Below are positions 25,115 to 33,310 of a stretch of DNA of 39,103 bases, piece by piece. The notes beneath the pieces are model-generated. The model saw only the letters and a list, made by a program, of their open reading frames with translations, was not told the origin of the DNA and did no database searches. The translations under genes were made by a program, and so were the position numbers. The DNA is taken from assembly GCF_900104615.1 (NCBI RefSeq), contig NZ_LT629939.1:1733232-1772334 (forward strand), given 5' to 3'. The stretch is from Merdimmobilis hominis (GTDB lineage Bacteria; Bacillota; Clostridia; Oscillospirales; Ruminococcaceae). Each line of letters opens with the position of its first letter. Within the stretch, counting starts at the first letter, position 1.

Positions 25115-26227
25115 ATGAAGGTTTCACAGCTTCGCACGCCGGCATTTCTGCTGGATTTAGATCAGTTGGACAAGAACATCCAAGAGGTGGGCGCCCTTGC
25201 CAAGGCGGGGGGCAAACAGCTTTGGCCCATGGTGAAAACCCACAAGAGCACCTACCTGGCCCAAAAACAGGCCCAGGCAGGGGCCAGCGGATTTTTAGTG
25301 GGCACAGTGGATGAGGCGGAAAGCCTGGTCGCCGCCGGCCTTTGCAACATCATGCTGGCCTACCCCTATTTTGGGGAAGAAAACATCGCCCGCATTGCCG
25401 CTTTGGCCGCCAAGGGGAACCTGTACTGCTCGGTGGATTCCCTGGAATGTGCCCAGCAGTATGACCGCATCTTTGGAGAGGAAGGCCTCACCTGCCAGTT
25501 CCTGCTGATTGTGGACTGCGGCCTTCACCGGCTGGGGGTCCCCCCGGAGGGGGCGGCGGACTTGGCGGCAAAGATTGCCCGGCTCCCCAACAGCAGGCTC
25601 TGCGGCATCGGCACCCATCCCGGCCATGTATATGCCTGCGCCAGCGGCGAGGGAATCCGGCCGGTGTATGAGGAGGAGGAAGCCGCCCTGCGCACTGCCT
25701 ACGATGGGATCACCTCCGCTGGCATCCCCCTGGAGATCGTAGCCACCGGCAGCACCCCCACCATGGCGCTGGAATCCAGGTCAAGCCTGGTAACTGCTAT
25801 GCGCCCCGGCAATTATGTGTTCTATGACGCCATCCAGATGGCCTTGGGGGTCGCCACAGAGGAAATGTGCGCCCTCACCGTTCTATGCACTGTCATCGCT
25901 AAGCGGGAGGATGGCCACATCATTGTGGACTGCGGCAGCAAATGCCTGGGCCTGGACAAGGGCGCCCACGGCAACGCCAGCATTGTGGGGTATGGCAAGG
26001 TGATCGGCCACCCCAGCCTGGTGGTGGAGTCCCTCTCGGAAGAGGTAGGCAAAATTTCTTTGAATGGGGACCAATCCGTTGCCATTGGCGACCGGCTGCG
26101 GATCATCCCCAACCACTCCTGTTCCAGCGCCAATATGACCGGCTATCTCACCGGCGTGCGGGGCGATGAGGTGGTGGAGCTGATCCCGGTGGACATCCGG
26201 GGCAACTCCAGGAAGCCCGGCTGTTAA
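25115..26227 (+). CDS. D-threonine aldolase / D-serine dehydratase-like PLP enzyme
   Basis: Fold-type III PLP enzyme of 370 aa (alanine racemase-like N-terminal domain). The motif PMVKTHKS places the PLP lysine at residue 41. The C-terminal IPNHSCSSAN holds the His/Cys pair that binds the catalytic metal in D-threonine aldolase and D-serine dehydratase. GTHPGHVY and CGSKCLGLDKG are further family stretches. It would cleave or dehydrate a D-beta-hydroxy amino acid. Which one cannot be told from sequence. Co-transcription with alr suggests D-amino acid turnover. AGAGGTG lies eight bases before the ATG. Confidence 0.88.
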   Translation: MKVSQLRTPAFLLDLDQLDKNIQEVGALAKAGGKQLWPMVKTHKSTYLAQKQAQAGASGFLVGTVDEAESLVAAGLCNIMLAYPYFGEENIARIAALAAKGNLYCSVDSLECAQQYDRIFGEEGLTCQFLLIVDCGLHRLGVPPEGAADLAAKIARLPNSRLCGIGTHPGHVYACASGEGIRPVYEEEEAALRTAYDGITSAGIPLEIVATGSTPTMALESRSSLVTAMRPGNYVFYDAIQMALGVATEEMCALTVLCTVIAKREDGHIIVDCGSKCLGLDKGAHGNASIVGYGKVIGHPSLVVESLSEEVGKISLNGDQSVAIGDRLRIIPNHSCSSANMTGYLTGVRGDEVVELIPVDIRGNSRKPGC

Positions 26228-26232
26228 ATCGA

Positions 26233-26275
26233 ATAAAAAAGGGGAGGGGAGCGTCCGTGCTCTCCTCCCCTTTTT
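26233..26275 (+). terminator. Terminator of the alr operon
   Basis: AAAAAAGGGGAGGGGAGC pairs with GCTCTCCTCCCCTTTTT around an 8-base loop. Confidence 0.92.
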
Positions 26276-26321
26276 GCAGGTGCCGCTTGGGAAGTTTCTT
26301 CCTTTTTCTTCCCAAAAGCGG

Positions 26322-26327
26322 TATAAT
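26322..26327 (+). promoter_or_regulatory. -10 element ahead of the radical SAM operon
   Basis: Perfect TATAAT 35 bases before the GTG start; the matching -35 (TTCCTT) is poor. Confidence 0.45.
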
Positions 26328-26361
26328 AAGGGCAAATCCACTTGGGAAAGGATGAACCAAT

Positions 26362-26820
26362 GTGCAGACCATCGACCGCGGGTCGTTTATTTTAGGGATG
26401 ACCACCGCCTTTTGCGAGTGCGTGGCCGGCGAGTGCAAGCGGGCTGCCTTTACGCCCCCCTGCACTCCCCAGGATGCTGCCCTTGTCAAAGACGAGGTGG
26501 AGCGGATCATCACCGAGCAGGGGTGCTTGTACCATTTTGAAGAAAACCCGGAGCTGCCGGAGGAAAGCCGGGTGTGCTGGTGGGTCATCGCCAAATTTGA
26601 AGATGTCCTGGCTGGGTACCGGGCCCTGCGGGGCCGGGGCCTCAACGTCTGCTGGGAGTTTGGCGCCTTTGCCCCCTACCTGGGGTATAACCTGGCCTTT
26701 GGGGAGGGGGCGGACAAGGTGAAGCCCCGCCGCCGGGAAGAGAAGCGCGGTGTGGACACGGTGGGCCGGGTCCTCTTTCCCAATGGGGGCTGGCCGCCGC
26801 CCAAACCGGAGGGGATGTAG
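26362..26820 (+). CDS. Cys-rich conserved-looking protein of unknown function
   Basis: Predicted cytoplasmic protein of 152 aa; I do not recognise a family. Visible: an N-terminal cluster with Cys18, Cys20, Cys25 and Cys34 (CECVAGEC then PPC), later Cys55, Cys72 and Cys96, several Trp, and the segment VCWEFGAFAPYLGYNLAFG. The start is GTG at 26362 with AAAGGA nine bases upstream. Its stop codon directly abuts the ATG of the radical SAM gene, so the two are almost certainly co-translated. The cysteines could bind a metal or cluster. That is inference. Confidence 0.72.
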   Translation: MQTIDRGSFILGMTTAFCECVAGECKRAAFTPPCTPQDAALVKDEVERIITEQGCLYHFEENPELPEESRVCWWVIAKFEDVLAGYRALRGRGLNVCWEFGAFAPYLGYNLAFGEGADKVKPRRREEKRGVDTVGRVLFPNGGWPPPKPEGM

Positions 26821-27753
26821 ATGGAACCGGTGATCACCGATTGCACCCTCTGCCCCAGGCAGTGCCACGCCGACCGCACCCGGGGCCAGGGCTTCTGCGG
26901 GGGCGGGGGGAAGGTCAAGCTGGCCCGGGCCGCCCTCCACTCCTGGGAGGAGCCCTGCATTAGTGGGAAAAAAGGCTCAGGGACGGTGTTTTTCTCCGGA
27001 TGCCCTTTACAATGCTGTTTCTGCCAGAATTACCCTATCAGCTGTGAAAACTATGGGGCCGAGATCCCGGTGGAGCGGCTGGCGGAGATCTTCCTGGAGC
27101 TCCAGGGGCAGGGGGCCCACAACATCAACTTAGTCAGCGCCGGGCATTACGCCCCTTGGGTGGCAGAGGCCCTGCGCCTGTGCGGGGATAAGCTCTCCAT
27201 CCCGGTGGTGTACAACAGCGGCGGGTATGAATCGGTGAATACCCTGCGCCTTTTGGAGGGGAAGGTGGACGTCTACCTCCCCGACCTGAAATACGCAGAC
27301 CAGGAGCGGGCCCTTCGCTACAGCGGCGCGGCGGATTATTTCCCCGTGGCCGCCGCCGCCATCCGGGAGATGGTCCGCCAGGTGGGCCTGCCGGTTTTTG
27401 ACAAAGAGGGCATGCTCCAAAAAGGGGTGGTCATCCGCCATCTGGTCCTCCCCGGTGGGATGAAGGATTCCATGTCTGTCCTGGATTGGGTGGCGAGGTC
27501 CTTCCGGCCGGGGGAGGTGCTTATCAGCCTGATGAGCCAATACACCCCCTTTTACCGCAGCCGGGAGTTCCAGGAGCTGGGCCGGCGGGTCAGCACCTAT
27601 GAATACAACAAAGTCGCCGGGTATATGATGGATCTGGGCCTCACCCAAGGGTTTATGCAGGAGCGCAGTTCCGCCAAAGAGGAGTACACCCCAGAGTTTG
27701 CCCTGCAAGGGGTATTTGCCCCGGCATCGGAAGAAAAGAGGGACCATTGTTGA
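26821..27753 (+). CDS. Radical SAM protein, PflX/PflA-like (COG1313)
   Basis: Radical S-adenosylmethionine enzyme of 310 aa. The iron-sulfur motif CPLQCCFC gives Cys61, Cys65 and Cys68 (CX3CX2C). An N-terminal Cys set (Cys8, Cys11, Cys15, Cys26; CTLCPRQC...GFC) is the hallmark of the PflX group, annotated as putative pyruvate formate-lyase activating enzymes. NSGGYES and LPDLKYAD are further family stretches. The true target is unknown for this group; no glycyl radical enzyme is in the window. It starts immediately after the orphan's stop and overlaps the start of the thioesterase gene. Confidence 0.92.
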   Translation: MEPVITDCTLCPRQCHADRTRGQGFCGGGGKVKLARAALHSWEEPCISGKKGSGTVFFSGCPLQCCFCQNYPISCENYGAEIPVERLAEIFLELQGQGAHNINLVSAGHYAPWVAEALRLCGDKLSIPVVYNSGGYESVNTLRLLEGKVDVYLPDLKYADQERALRYSGAADYFPVAAAAIREMVRQVGLPVFDKEGMLQKGVVIRHLVLPGGMKDSMSVLDWVARSFRPGEVLISLMSQYTPFYRSREFQELGRRVSTYEYNKVAGYMMDLGLTQGFMQERSSAKEEYTPEFALQGVFAPASEEKRDHC

Positions 27754-28256
27754 AACACACAGTAGTAGAAAAACAGAAAAGCAGCCACAGCTGTTTTGTC
27801 TGCGGCATCGACAACGGGAGCGGCCTTCACGCTGAGTTTTTCCAGCTGGACAACAACGAGCTGATGGCGGTATTCACCCCCCGGGAGGAGCACCAGAGCT
27901 ACCCCGGCCGCACCCACGGCGGGGTAAGTGCCGCCATGCTGGATGAGACCATCGGCCGGGCGATCACCGCCTTTGAGCCGGAGGTCTGGGGGGTGACGGT
28001 GGAGCTGAAGCTGCGCTATAAAAAGCCGGTTCCCCTTGGGGTGGAATTGAAGGCCATCGGCCGGGTGACCTCCAACAACCGCCGCATTTTTGAGGGCAGC
28101 GGGGAGATCCTCCTGCCCGACGGCACAGTTGCGGTCACTGCAGAGGGCCGGTATATGAAGCTGCCCATCGACAAGATTGCCCAAGGGGATTTTGAGATGG
28201 AGGAGGAGATGTTCCTCATCCCCCGGGAAACCGATCCCACCGAGGTGGATTTTTAG
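27747..28256 (+). CDS. PaaI-type hot-dog thioesterase
   Basis: Predicted acyl-CoA thioesterase of 169 aa with a single hot-dog fold. RTHGGVSAAMLDETIGRA (about residues 53-70) is the active-site helix signature of the PaaI/4HBT group. The N-terminus carries CFVCG, the CxxCG found in many members. The start is TTG at 27747 or 27750; AGAGGG upstream favours 27750, and both overlap the end of the radical SAM gene. It is the third gene of the operon. Substrate unknown. Confidence 0.87.
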   Translation: MLKHTVVEKQKSSHSCFVCGIDNGSGLHAEFFQLDNNELMAVFTPREEHQSYPGRTHGGVSAAMLDETIGRAITAFEPEVWGVTVELKLRYKKPVPLGVELKAIGRVTSNNRRIFEGSGEILLPDGTVAVTAEGRYMKLPIDKIAQGDFEMEEEMFLIPRETDPTEVDF

Positions 28257-28374
28257 GCGAGGATCCCCGCTCTGGGCCTGCCGGAAAAGGTGGGAATCTC
28301 CCCGGTGAAAGAGATTATTTGCGCGGCGAGAAAAGTCCACAAAGAATTCCCCAAAAGATTGTCTTTTCCTCAGC

Positions 28375-28403
28375 TTGTAATGTGCGCCTGCATTCGGTAT
28401 CAT
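28375..28403 (+). promoter_or_regulatory. pepT promoter
   Basis: TTGTAA (28375-28380), 17-base spacer, TATCAT (28398-28403), about 33 bases before the start codon. No terminator was found between the thioesterase gene and this point. Confidence 0.65.
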
Positions 28404-28435
28404 AAAAAGTAACAACAACTAGGAGGAATTGTCCG

Positions 28436-29662
28436 ATGAAAGATATCACCGAACGCTTTTTGACCTATGTGGCCATCGACACCCAGTCCAAGGCCAACCA
28501 GACCCAGTTCCCCTCCACCGAAAAACAGAAAGACCTGCTGCGGCTGCTGGCCGAAGAGATGAAAGCCATGGGCATCAGCGATGTCTCCATCGACGAGTAC
28601 GGCTATGTCTACGGTTCCATCCCCTCCAACATGGACAAAAAGGTCCCCGCTATCGGCTTTATCGCCCACGCGGACACGGTGGAAGACATGCCCGGCAATG
28701 ACATTAAATACCGCATTGTGAAGAATTACGACGGCAAGGACATTGTCCTCAACGAGGAAAAGGGCATTGTCATGCACACCGCCGAGTTCCCCCATATGCT
28801 GAACTATGTGGGCCAGGACCTGATTGTCACCGACGGCACCACCCTGCTGGGCGCTGACGACAAGGCCGGCATTACCGAAATCCTTTACGCGGCAGAATAC
28901 ATGCTGGAACACCCTGAGTTTAAACACGGCGACATCAAAATCGCCTTTACCCCCGACGAGGAAGTGGGCCGCGGCGTGGACTTCTTTGATGTAAAGAAGT
29001 TTGGCGCAGACTTCGGCTACACCATGGACGGCGGCGGCCTGGGGGAGCTGAGCTTTGAGAATTTCAACGCCTGCAGCGGCTTTGTCACCATCCACGGCAC
29101 CAACAGTCACCCCGGTTCCGCCAAAAATGTCATGGTCAACTCCATTTTGGTTGCCATGGAGTTCAGCGCCATGCTGCCGGTTCACGAGCGCCCCGAATCC
29201 ACCGAGGTTTATGAGGGATTCAGCCATTTGAACAACTTAAACGGCAATGTGGAAGAGACCAAGATGATCTATATGATCCGCGACCACGACCGCCAGAAAT
29301 TGGAGGAGAAAAAGGCCCGCTTTGTCAAGGCGGCCGAATACCTTAACTTCAAATACGGCGAGGGCACCGTGGAGGTGGTCCTCAAGGACTCCTACTCCAA
29401 CATGAGGGAGAAGATCGAGCCCTGCATGGAGCTGATCGACAACGCCAAGGCAGCCATGGAATCCCTGGGCATCACCCCCATCGTCAAGCCCATCCGCGGC
29501 GGCACCGACGGCGCCCGGCTCTCCTATATGGGTCTGCCCTGCCCCAACCTGTTCACCGGTGGGCACAACTCCCATGGCCGGTATGAGTACATCCCGGTGC
29601 AGTCGATGGAAAAAGGCGCCCAGGTCATCCTGAAGATCGTGGAGCTTTACGCGGGCAAATAG
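28436..29662 (+). CDS. pepT: Peptidase T (tripeptide aminopeptidase)
   Basis: Cytoplasmic M20B zinc aminopeptidase of 408 aa, exactly the normal PepT length, releasing N-terminal residues from tripeptides. Metal and catalytic motifs in order: FIAHADTVEDMPG (about 76-88), LLGADDKAG, TPDEEVGRG, DGGGLGELSFENFN and FTGGHNSHGRYE near the end. AGGAGG precedes the ATG by nine bases. It is followed after about 50 bases by another M20 gene, probably on the same transcript. Confidence 0.96.
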   Translation: MKDITERFLTYVAIDTQSKANQTQFPSTEKQKDLLRLLAEEMKAMGISDVSIDEYGYVYGSIPSNMDKKVPAIGFIAHADTVEDMPGNDIKYRIVKNYDGKDIVLNEEKGIVMHTAEFPHMLNYVGQDLIVTDGTTLLGADDKAGITEILYAAEYMLEHPEFKHGDIKIAFTPDEEVGRGVDFFDVKKFGADFGYTMDGGGLGELSFENFNACSGFVTIHGTNSHPGSAKNVMVNSILVAMEFSAMLPVHERPESTEVYEGFSHLNNLNGNVEETKMIYMIRDHDRQKLEEKKARFVKAAEYLNFKYGEGTVEVVLKDSYSNMREKIEPCMELIDNAKAAMESLGITPIVKPIRGGTDGARLSYMGLPCPNLFTGGHNSHGRYEYIPVQSMEKGAQVILKIVELYAGK

Positions 29663-29710
29663 TCCTGTGTGAAAGCCCCCGAGTAATAAAATTTAACAGG
29701 AGGAGTTGTC

Positions 29711-31054
29711 ATGAGGTACGACAAGGAGTTGTATGCCAAACATCTGCAAGGGATGGTCCGGTTCCCCACCGTTTCCAACGCCGACCCGGAAAAGGTCGAC
29801 TGGGAGACTTTCCTGGGGCTCCACAAGTATTTGGAGGAGACCTACCCCCTGGTACACAAGACCCTGACCAAAGAGGTCTTTGGCAAAGTGGGCCTGCTCT
29901 ATCACTGGAAAGGCACCGGCAAGTCCGGCAAACTGCCTTTGATGCTGACCGCCCACCAGGATGTCGTGCCAGAAGGCGACCACTCCATGTGGAAATACCC
30001 GCCCTATGAAGGGGTCATCGCCGAAGGCTGCGTGTGGGGCCGCGGGTCCTCTGACTGCAAGAGCAATATCCTGGCCTATATGGAAGCTTTGGAAGGGATG
30101 ATCGCCGACGGCTTTGTGCCGGATTATGACATTTACCTGGGCTTTGGCTACAACGAGGAGATCATGGGCGGCCCCGGCGCTGCGGGGACTATCCTGGTGG
30201 ATCTGCTCAAGAGCCGCGGCGTTGAGATCGGCCTGGAGCTGGATGAGGGCGGCGGCATTGACCAGCAGGGCGGCCAGTATGTCGCCCAGATTTATCCGGC
30301 GGAAAAAGGCTATGCCGACTTTGAGTTTTCAATGAAAGACCCCGGCGGCCACTCTTCTCAGCCCGGCGAGCACAGCTCTTTGGGCATCATCGGCAAGACC
30401 GCCTGCATCCTGGAGGAGAACGTTCTTCCTCAGCGGCTGACCAAACCGGCCATTGACCAGATGAAAGCCATGGCGCCCTTTATGGAAGGGGAGCTGGCCC
30501 AGCTGTTCAAAGACCCCGAGGCAAACTGGGAAGCTTTGAAGTCCATCCTGGCCCAAAACCGCACCTACAACGCCATGACCCGCACCACCACCGCCGTCAC
30601 CATGATGAAGGGCAGCGACCAAGCCAACATCCTGCCGGAGCGCTCCTGGCTGGTGATCAACAACCGGCTGCTCACTGGCGACACCATCGAGAGCCTGCAG
30701 GCATTCTATGAGAGCATCGTCCCCGAAGGGGTAGAGGTCAAGCTGCTCAAGGGCCACAACATGCCGGAGGTCTCCTCCATCGAAAGTGAGGAGTATAAGC
30801 TGCTCCACTCCATCGTGGAGAAAAAATACCCCGGCATCACCATGATGCCCTCCCTGCTGCTGGGCGGCACCGATGCCCGCTATTTCAGCGATATCTGCCC
30901 CACCCACAGCGTGTACCGCTTCACTGGCATGCGGCGCTTTAACAGCAAATCGGGAGGCGCCCATCAAGTCAATGAGCGGACAGACATCGACGTTCTCGAA
31001 GATGATGTGGAGTTCTATGTGGAGCTGTTTAAAGCATATGGCTCTGCACAATAA
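29711..31054 (+). CDS. M20-family metallopeptidase (dipeptidase/carboxypeptidase-like)
   Basis: Cytoplasmic di-zinc hydrolase of 447 aa of the M20/ArgE/DapE group. LTAHQDVVPEG gives the first His/Asp, GRGSSDCKS the bridging Asp, GYNEEIMG the Glu pair, LELDEGG the next ligand and GGAHQVNERTD the last His. The lid domain (about 200-310) carries DPGGHSSQPGEHSS. It resembles long-chain M20 peptidases related to carboxypeptidase PM20D1/CPS1, but substrate is unknown. AGGAGG precedes the ATG. Tandem with pepT. Confidence 0.9.
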   Translation: MRYDKELYAKHLQGMVRFPTVSNADPEKVDWETFLGLHKYLEETYPLVHKTLTKEVFGKVGLLYHWKGTGKSGKLPLMLTAHQDVVPEGDHSMWKYPPYEGVIAEGCVWGRGSSDCKSNILAYMEALEGMIADGFVPDYDIYLGFGYNEEIMGGPGAAGTILVDLLKSRGVEIGLELDEGGGIDQQGGQYVAQIYPAEKGYADFEFSMKDPGGHSSQPGEHSSLGIIGKTACILEENVLPQRLTKPAIDQMKAMAPFMEGELAQLFKDPEANWEALKSILAQNRTYNAMTRTTTAVTMMKGSDQANILPERSWLVINNRLLTGDTIESLQAFYESIVPEGVEVKLLKGHNMPEVSSIESEEYKLLHSIVEKKYPGITMMPSLLLGGTDARYFSDICPTHSVYRFTGMRRFNSKSGGAHQVNERTDIDVLEDDVEFYVELFKAYGSAQ

Positions 31055-31084
31055 GGCCTGATTTTCCAATACGGTTCTAAAGTT

Positions 31085-31125
31085 GGCCGGCGCGTATACT
31101 TTATCTGTAACGCGCCGGCCTTCTT
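31085..31125 (+). terminator. Strong hairpin between two M20 genes, possible terminator
   Basis: Perfect 10-bp stem GGCCGGCGCG (31085-31094) with CGCGCCGGCC (31111-31120). The following TTCTT is a poor T-run, so it may slow rather than stop transcription or act as an RNA-stabilising element. Confidence 0.55.
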
Positions 31126-31159
31126 GATAACGATCCAAGTTTAAAAGGAGGAAAAAATC

Positions 31160-32386
31160 ATGGCAAATGCAGAGCGTATGGAAGCGCAGCTGAAGGCCCT
31201 ATCCCTGATTTCGGAACAAGGGGAGGAGGGCACCACCCGCCTCAGCTACACCCCTGAGTACCGCAAAGGCGCGGACTACATCAAAAAGCTGATGGAGGAG
31301 GCCGGACTCACCGTCCGGGAGGACGCAGCGGGTTTGGTGTGGGGCCTGCTGCCCGGCACCGACCCGGACGCCCCCAAGCTGATCTCCGGCTCCCACCTGG
31401 ACACCGTCCGCTGCTCCGGCTTCTACGACGGCCAGGCGGGTATCATCTGTGCCCTGGAAGCGGCGCGGATGATCAAGGAGAGCGGGAAGCCCCTCAAAGG
31501 GGATTTTGAAGTGGTGGCCATCCCCATGGAGGAAGGCGCCCGGTTCCCCAACCTGACTGGAAGCAAACTGGCCGCTGGCGTCCTCAAAGAGGCCGACCTG
31601 GATCTGGTCAAAGACACCGAAGGCACCACCCTGCGGGAGGCGATGCTCTCCTATGGCCTGACCGGCAAGCTGGACGGGGTAGACCGCAGCAAAGAGAAGG
31701 TCAAAGCCTTTATTGAGCTCCACATGGAGCAGGGCACCCTGCTGGAGGACGAGGGCATCGACCTGGGCGTGGTGGACGGCATCTTCGGCTGCTACTGGAA
31801 GACCATCACCGTCCGCGGCGAGGTCTCCCATCCCTCCACCCCCATGGCCAAGCGGAAAGACGCCGGCCTGGCTGCCTGCCGCATCGTCTCCGACCTGTCA
31901 GAGCATGTGGCCAAGAATTATGTGGGCAAAGCGACAGTCACCTGCGGCAAGATGGATTTCCACCCCGGCGAGATCAACGCCATCCCCTCTCGGGCGGTGT
32001 TCTCGGTGGACTTCCGCAGCGGCGACAAGAAGAACTTCGATGAGCTGGACGCCTATTTGGCGGAAAAGATCGCCCAGGTGGAGAAGGACTACCGGGTCAA
32101 GGTGGAACAGGAGGTCTTCTCCAACACCCCGCCAACCCCCAACACGCCTGCCATCATGAATGCATTGACCACCGGCGCCAAAAACCTGGGACTTAAGAGC
32201 GCAGTCCTGCCCTCCGGTGCAGGCCACGACACCATGATCTTTGCCAAGATTTGGCCCACTGGCATGATCTTCATCCCCAGCCACGAGGGCTACACCCACA
32301 GCCCCCGGGAGTACACCGACCCCAGGAACCTGGCCAATGGCGCCGACTTGATCGCCGAAGCCATCCGGATTTTGGATGCCCAGTAA
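31160..32386 (+). CDS. M20 amidase: N-carbamoyl-L-amino acid hydrolase/allantoate amidohydrolase-like
   Basis: Zinc-dependent hydrolase of 408 aa of the HyuC/AllC type, which removes a carbamoyl or related group from an amino acid. Motifs: GSHLDTVRCSGFYDGQAG (about 77-94), PMEEGARFPNLTGSK, LHMEQGTLLEDEG, SGAGHDTM and PSHEGYTHSPREYTDP. The pattern EEGxRF and HMEQG separates it from peptidases of the same superfamily. No hydantoinase or purine-catabolism gene is nearby, so the natural substrate is open. AAAAGGAGG lies before the ATG. It has its own terminator. Confidence 0.9.
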   Translation: MANAERMEAQLKALSLISEQGEEGTTRLSYTPEYRKGADYIKKLMEEAGLTVREDAAGLVWGLLPGTDPDAPKLISGSHLDTVRCSGFYDGQAGIICALEAARMIKESGKPLKGDFEVVAIPMEEGARFPNLTGSKLAAGVLKEADLDLVKDTEGTTLREAMLSYGLTGKLDGVDRSKEKVKAFIELHMEQGTLLEDEGIDLGVVDGIFGCYWKTITVRGEVSHPSTPMAKRKDAGLAACRIVSDLSEHVAKNYVGKATVTCGKMDFHPGEINAIPSRAVFSVDFRSGDKKNFDELDAYLAEKIAQVEKDYRVKVEQEVFSNTPPTPNTPAIMNALTTGAKNLGLKSAVLPSGAGHDTMIFAKIWPTGMIFIPSHEGYTHSPREYTDPRNLANGADLIAEAIRILDAQ

Positions 32387-32396
32387 AAACAAAGTC

Positions 32397-32430
32397 AAAA
32401 AGGCTTCCCCATGTGGGGAAGCCTTTTTTG
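32397..32430. terminator. Terminator, probably bidirectional
   Basis: AAAAAGGCTTCCCC and GGGGAAGCCTTTTT pair perfectly around ATGT. Confidence 0.92.
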
Positions 32431-32489
32431 GTTGCTAAAATAGGGAAGGAAACACGGAGGAAACAGGAAAGCCGGGGGACAGCATATGG

Positions 32490-32885
32490 CTATCTGCCGC
32501 CGTGAAACTCCTTCATATGCTGGGTGGCGGCGGCTTCGATCTGTTCCAGAGTGGTGGAGCTGACCACATGCTCCATCCGGCAGGCGTCCTCCTCGGCGAT
32601 CTCCTCCGGCACCAGCAAAATGTGGATCAGGTAGTATTTCAGCAGGTCGTGGCGGCGGCGGACCTTTATGGCTTCCCGGCGGCCCAGATCGGTGAGGGTG
32701 ATCCCCCCATAGGGCTGCTGGAGAAGGAAGCCGTCCGCCCGGAGGAGGCCGATTGCCCGGCTGACGCTGGCCCGGGAAAAGCCCAGGGCGTTGGCCACGT
32801 CGATGGAGCGCACCGGTGCACCCTGGACCGAAAGGTCGAGGATCGCCTCCAGATAATCCTGTTTGGATGGGGTGAGTTTGCTCAT
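32490..32885 (-). CDS. DtxR/MntR-family metal-dependent repressor
   Basis: Winged-helix regulator of 131 aa that binds DNA when loaded with Fe2+ or Mn2+. N-terminal HTH (about 25-55, DVANALGFSRASVSRAIGLL), wing, then the dimerisation/metal-binding domain. Candidate ligands are Asp10, Glu13, His79, Cys102, Glu105 and His106, the last three in ACRMEH. Cys102-Glu105-His106 is the arrangement of iron-sensing DtxR (C102/E105/H106) rather than MntR, which has Glu in place of Cys. There is no C-terminal SH3 domain. ATG at 32885 follows GAGGAGG by seven bases. It is divergent from feoAB, its likely target. Confidence 0.9.
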   Translation of the reverse strand: MSKLTPSKQDYLEAILDLSVQGAPVRSIDVANALGFSRASVSRAIGLLRADGFLLQQPYGGITLTDLGRREAIKVRRRHDLLKYYLIHILLVPEEIAEEDACRMEHVVSSTTLEQIEAAATQHMKEFHGGR

Positions 32886-32982
32886 AAACAGCCTCCTCTT
32901 GGTTGGAAGGATAGGGCATCCCAGAACCAAGAGGCTCCATGCCCTTTGCCCCGGCGGTAGGCCGGAGATACTCTACATTTTA

Positions 32983-33010
32983 AGTATACTACAATTTGAG
33001 CCATTTGCAA
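32983..33010 (-). promoter_or_regulatory. Promoter of the DtxR-type regulator gene
   Basis: On the minus strand TTGCAA (33010-33005), 16-base spacer, TATACT (32988-32983). Confidence 0.6.
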
Positions 33011-33130
33011 AGTGCAGGTGGCTTCTCTAGGCATACCACCCGGAAAAAGGGGGCCATCGTGCCAGGCGGGGCCTTGAGAAAAGCTTTTGCCGCTGTGGAA
33101 ATTCTTTGGAAAATAAAGTGTCGATTTCTA

Positions 33131-33159
33131 TTGACAAGTTCCCATTGGAAGCATAGAAT
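33131..33159 (+). promoter_or_regulatory. feo operon promoter
   Basis: Consensus TTGACA (33131-33136), exactly 17 bases, TAGAAT (33154-33159). Start of transcription is expected near 33166. Confidence 0.8.
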
Positions 33160-33160
33160 G

Positions 33161-33180
33161 TAAGCATAAGCTAACTTATA
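33161..33180 (+). promoter_or_regulatory. Candidate metal-repressor operator at the feo start site
   Basis: ATAAGCTAACTTAT (33166-33179) is a palindrome with perfect 5-base arms. An overlapping TAAGC-ATAA-GCTAA (33161-33174) forms a second imperfect dyad. It lies on the predicted transcription start, a classic repressor position. The divergent DtxR-type protein is the obvious candidate. Confidence 0.6.
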
Positions 33181-33310
33181 GGCTCCCTTTTGGGAATGAA
33201 ATAGGGGAGGCCCTGCAGTGTTTTATCCTGGGGCGGGGGCAAAAAAGGGACAAAGGTTTTTGTTCTCAAAATGTTAGTGATAGGAAACATCTTAAAAAGG
33301 AGTGAAGCGT
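33181..33310 (+). other. feo leader
   Basis: A 130-base leader with a bulged hairpin of GGCTCCC with GGGGAGGCC (33181-33212) and no T-run. I do not recognise a riboswitch class. The ribosome site AAGGAG is at 33296-33301. Confidence 0.35.

Noticed and set aside
17677-31120. Shared GGCCGGCGCG at 17677 and in the hairpin at 31085-31120
   Set aside because: Only ten bases in GC-rich DNA and in different contexts (promoter spacer versus hairpin); treated as chance.
33181-33310. A metal riboswitch (NiCo/Fe type) in the feo leader
   Set aside because: There are G-rich pieces and one hairpin, but not the four-way arrangement or conserved internal loops expected; an operator at +1 explains regulation better.
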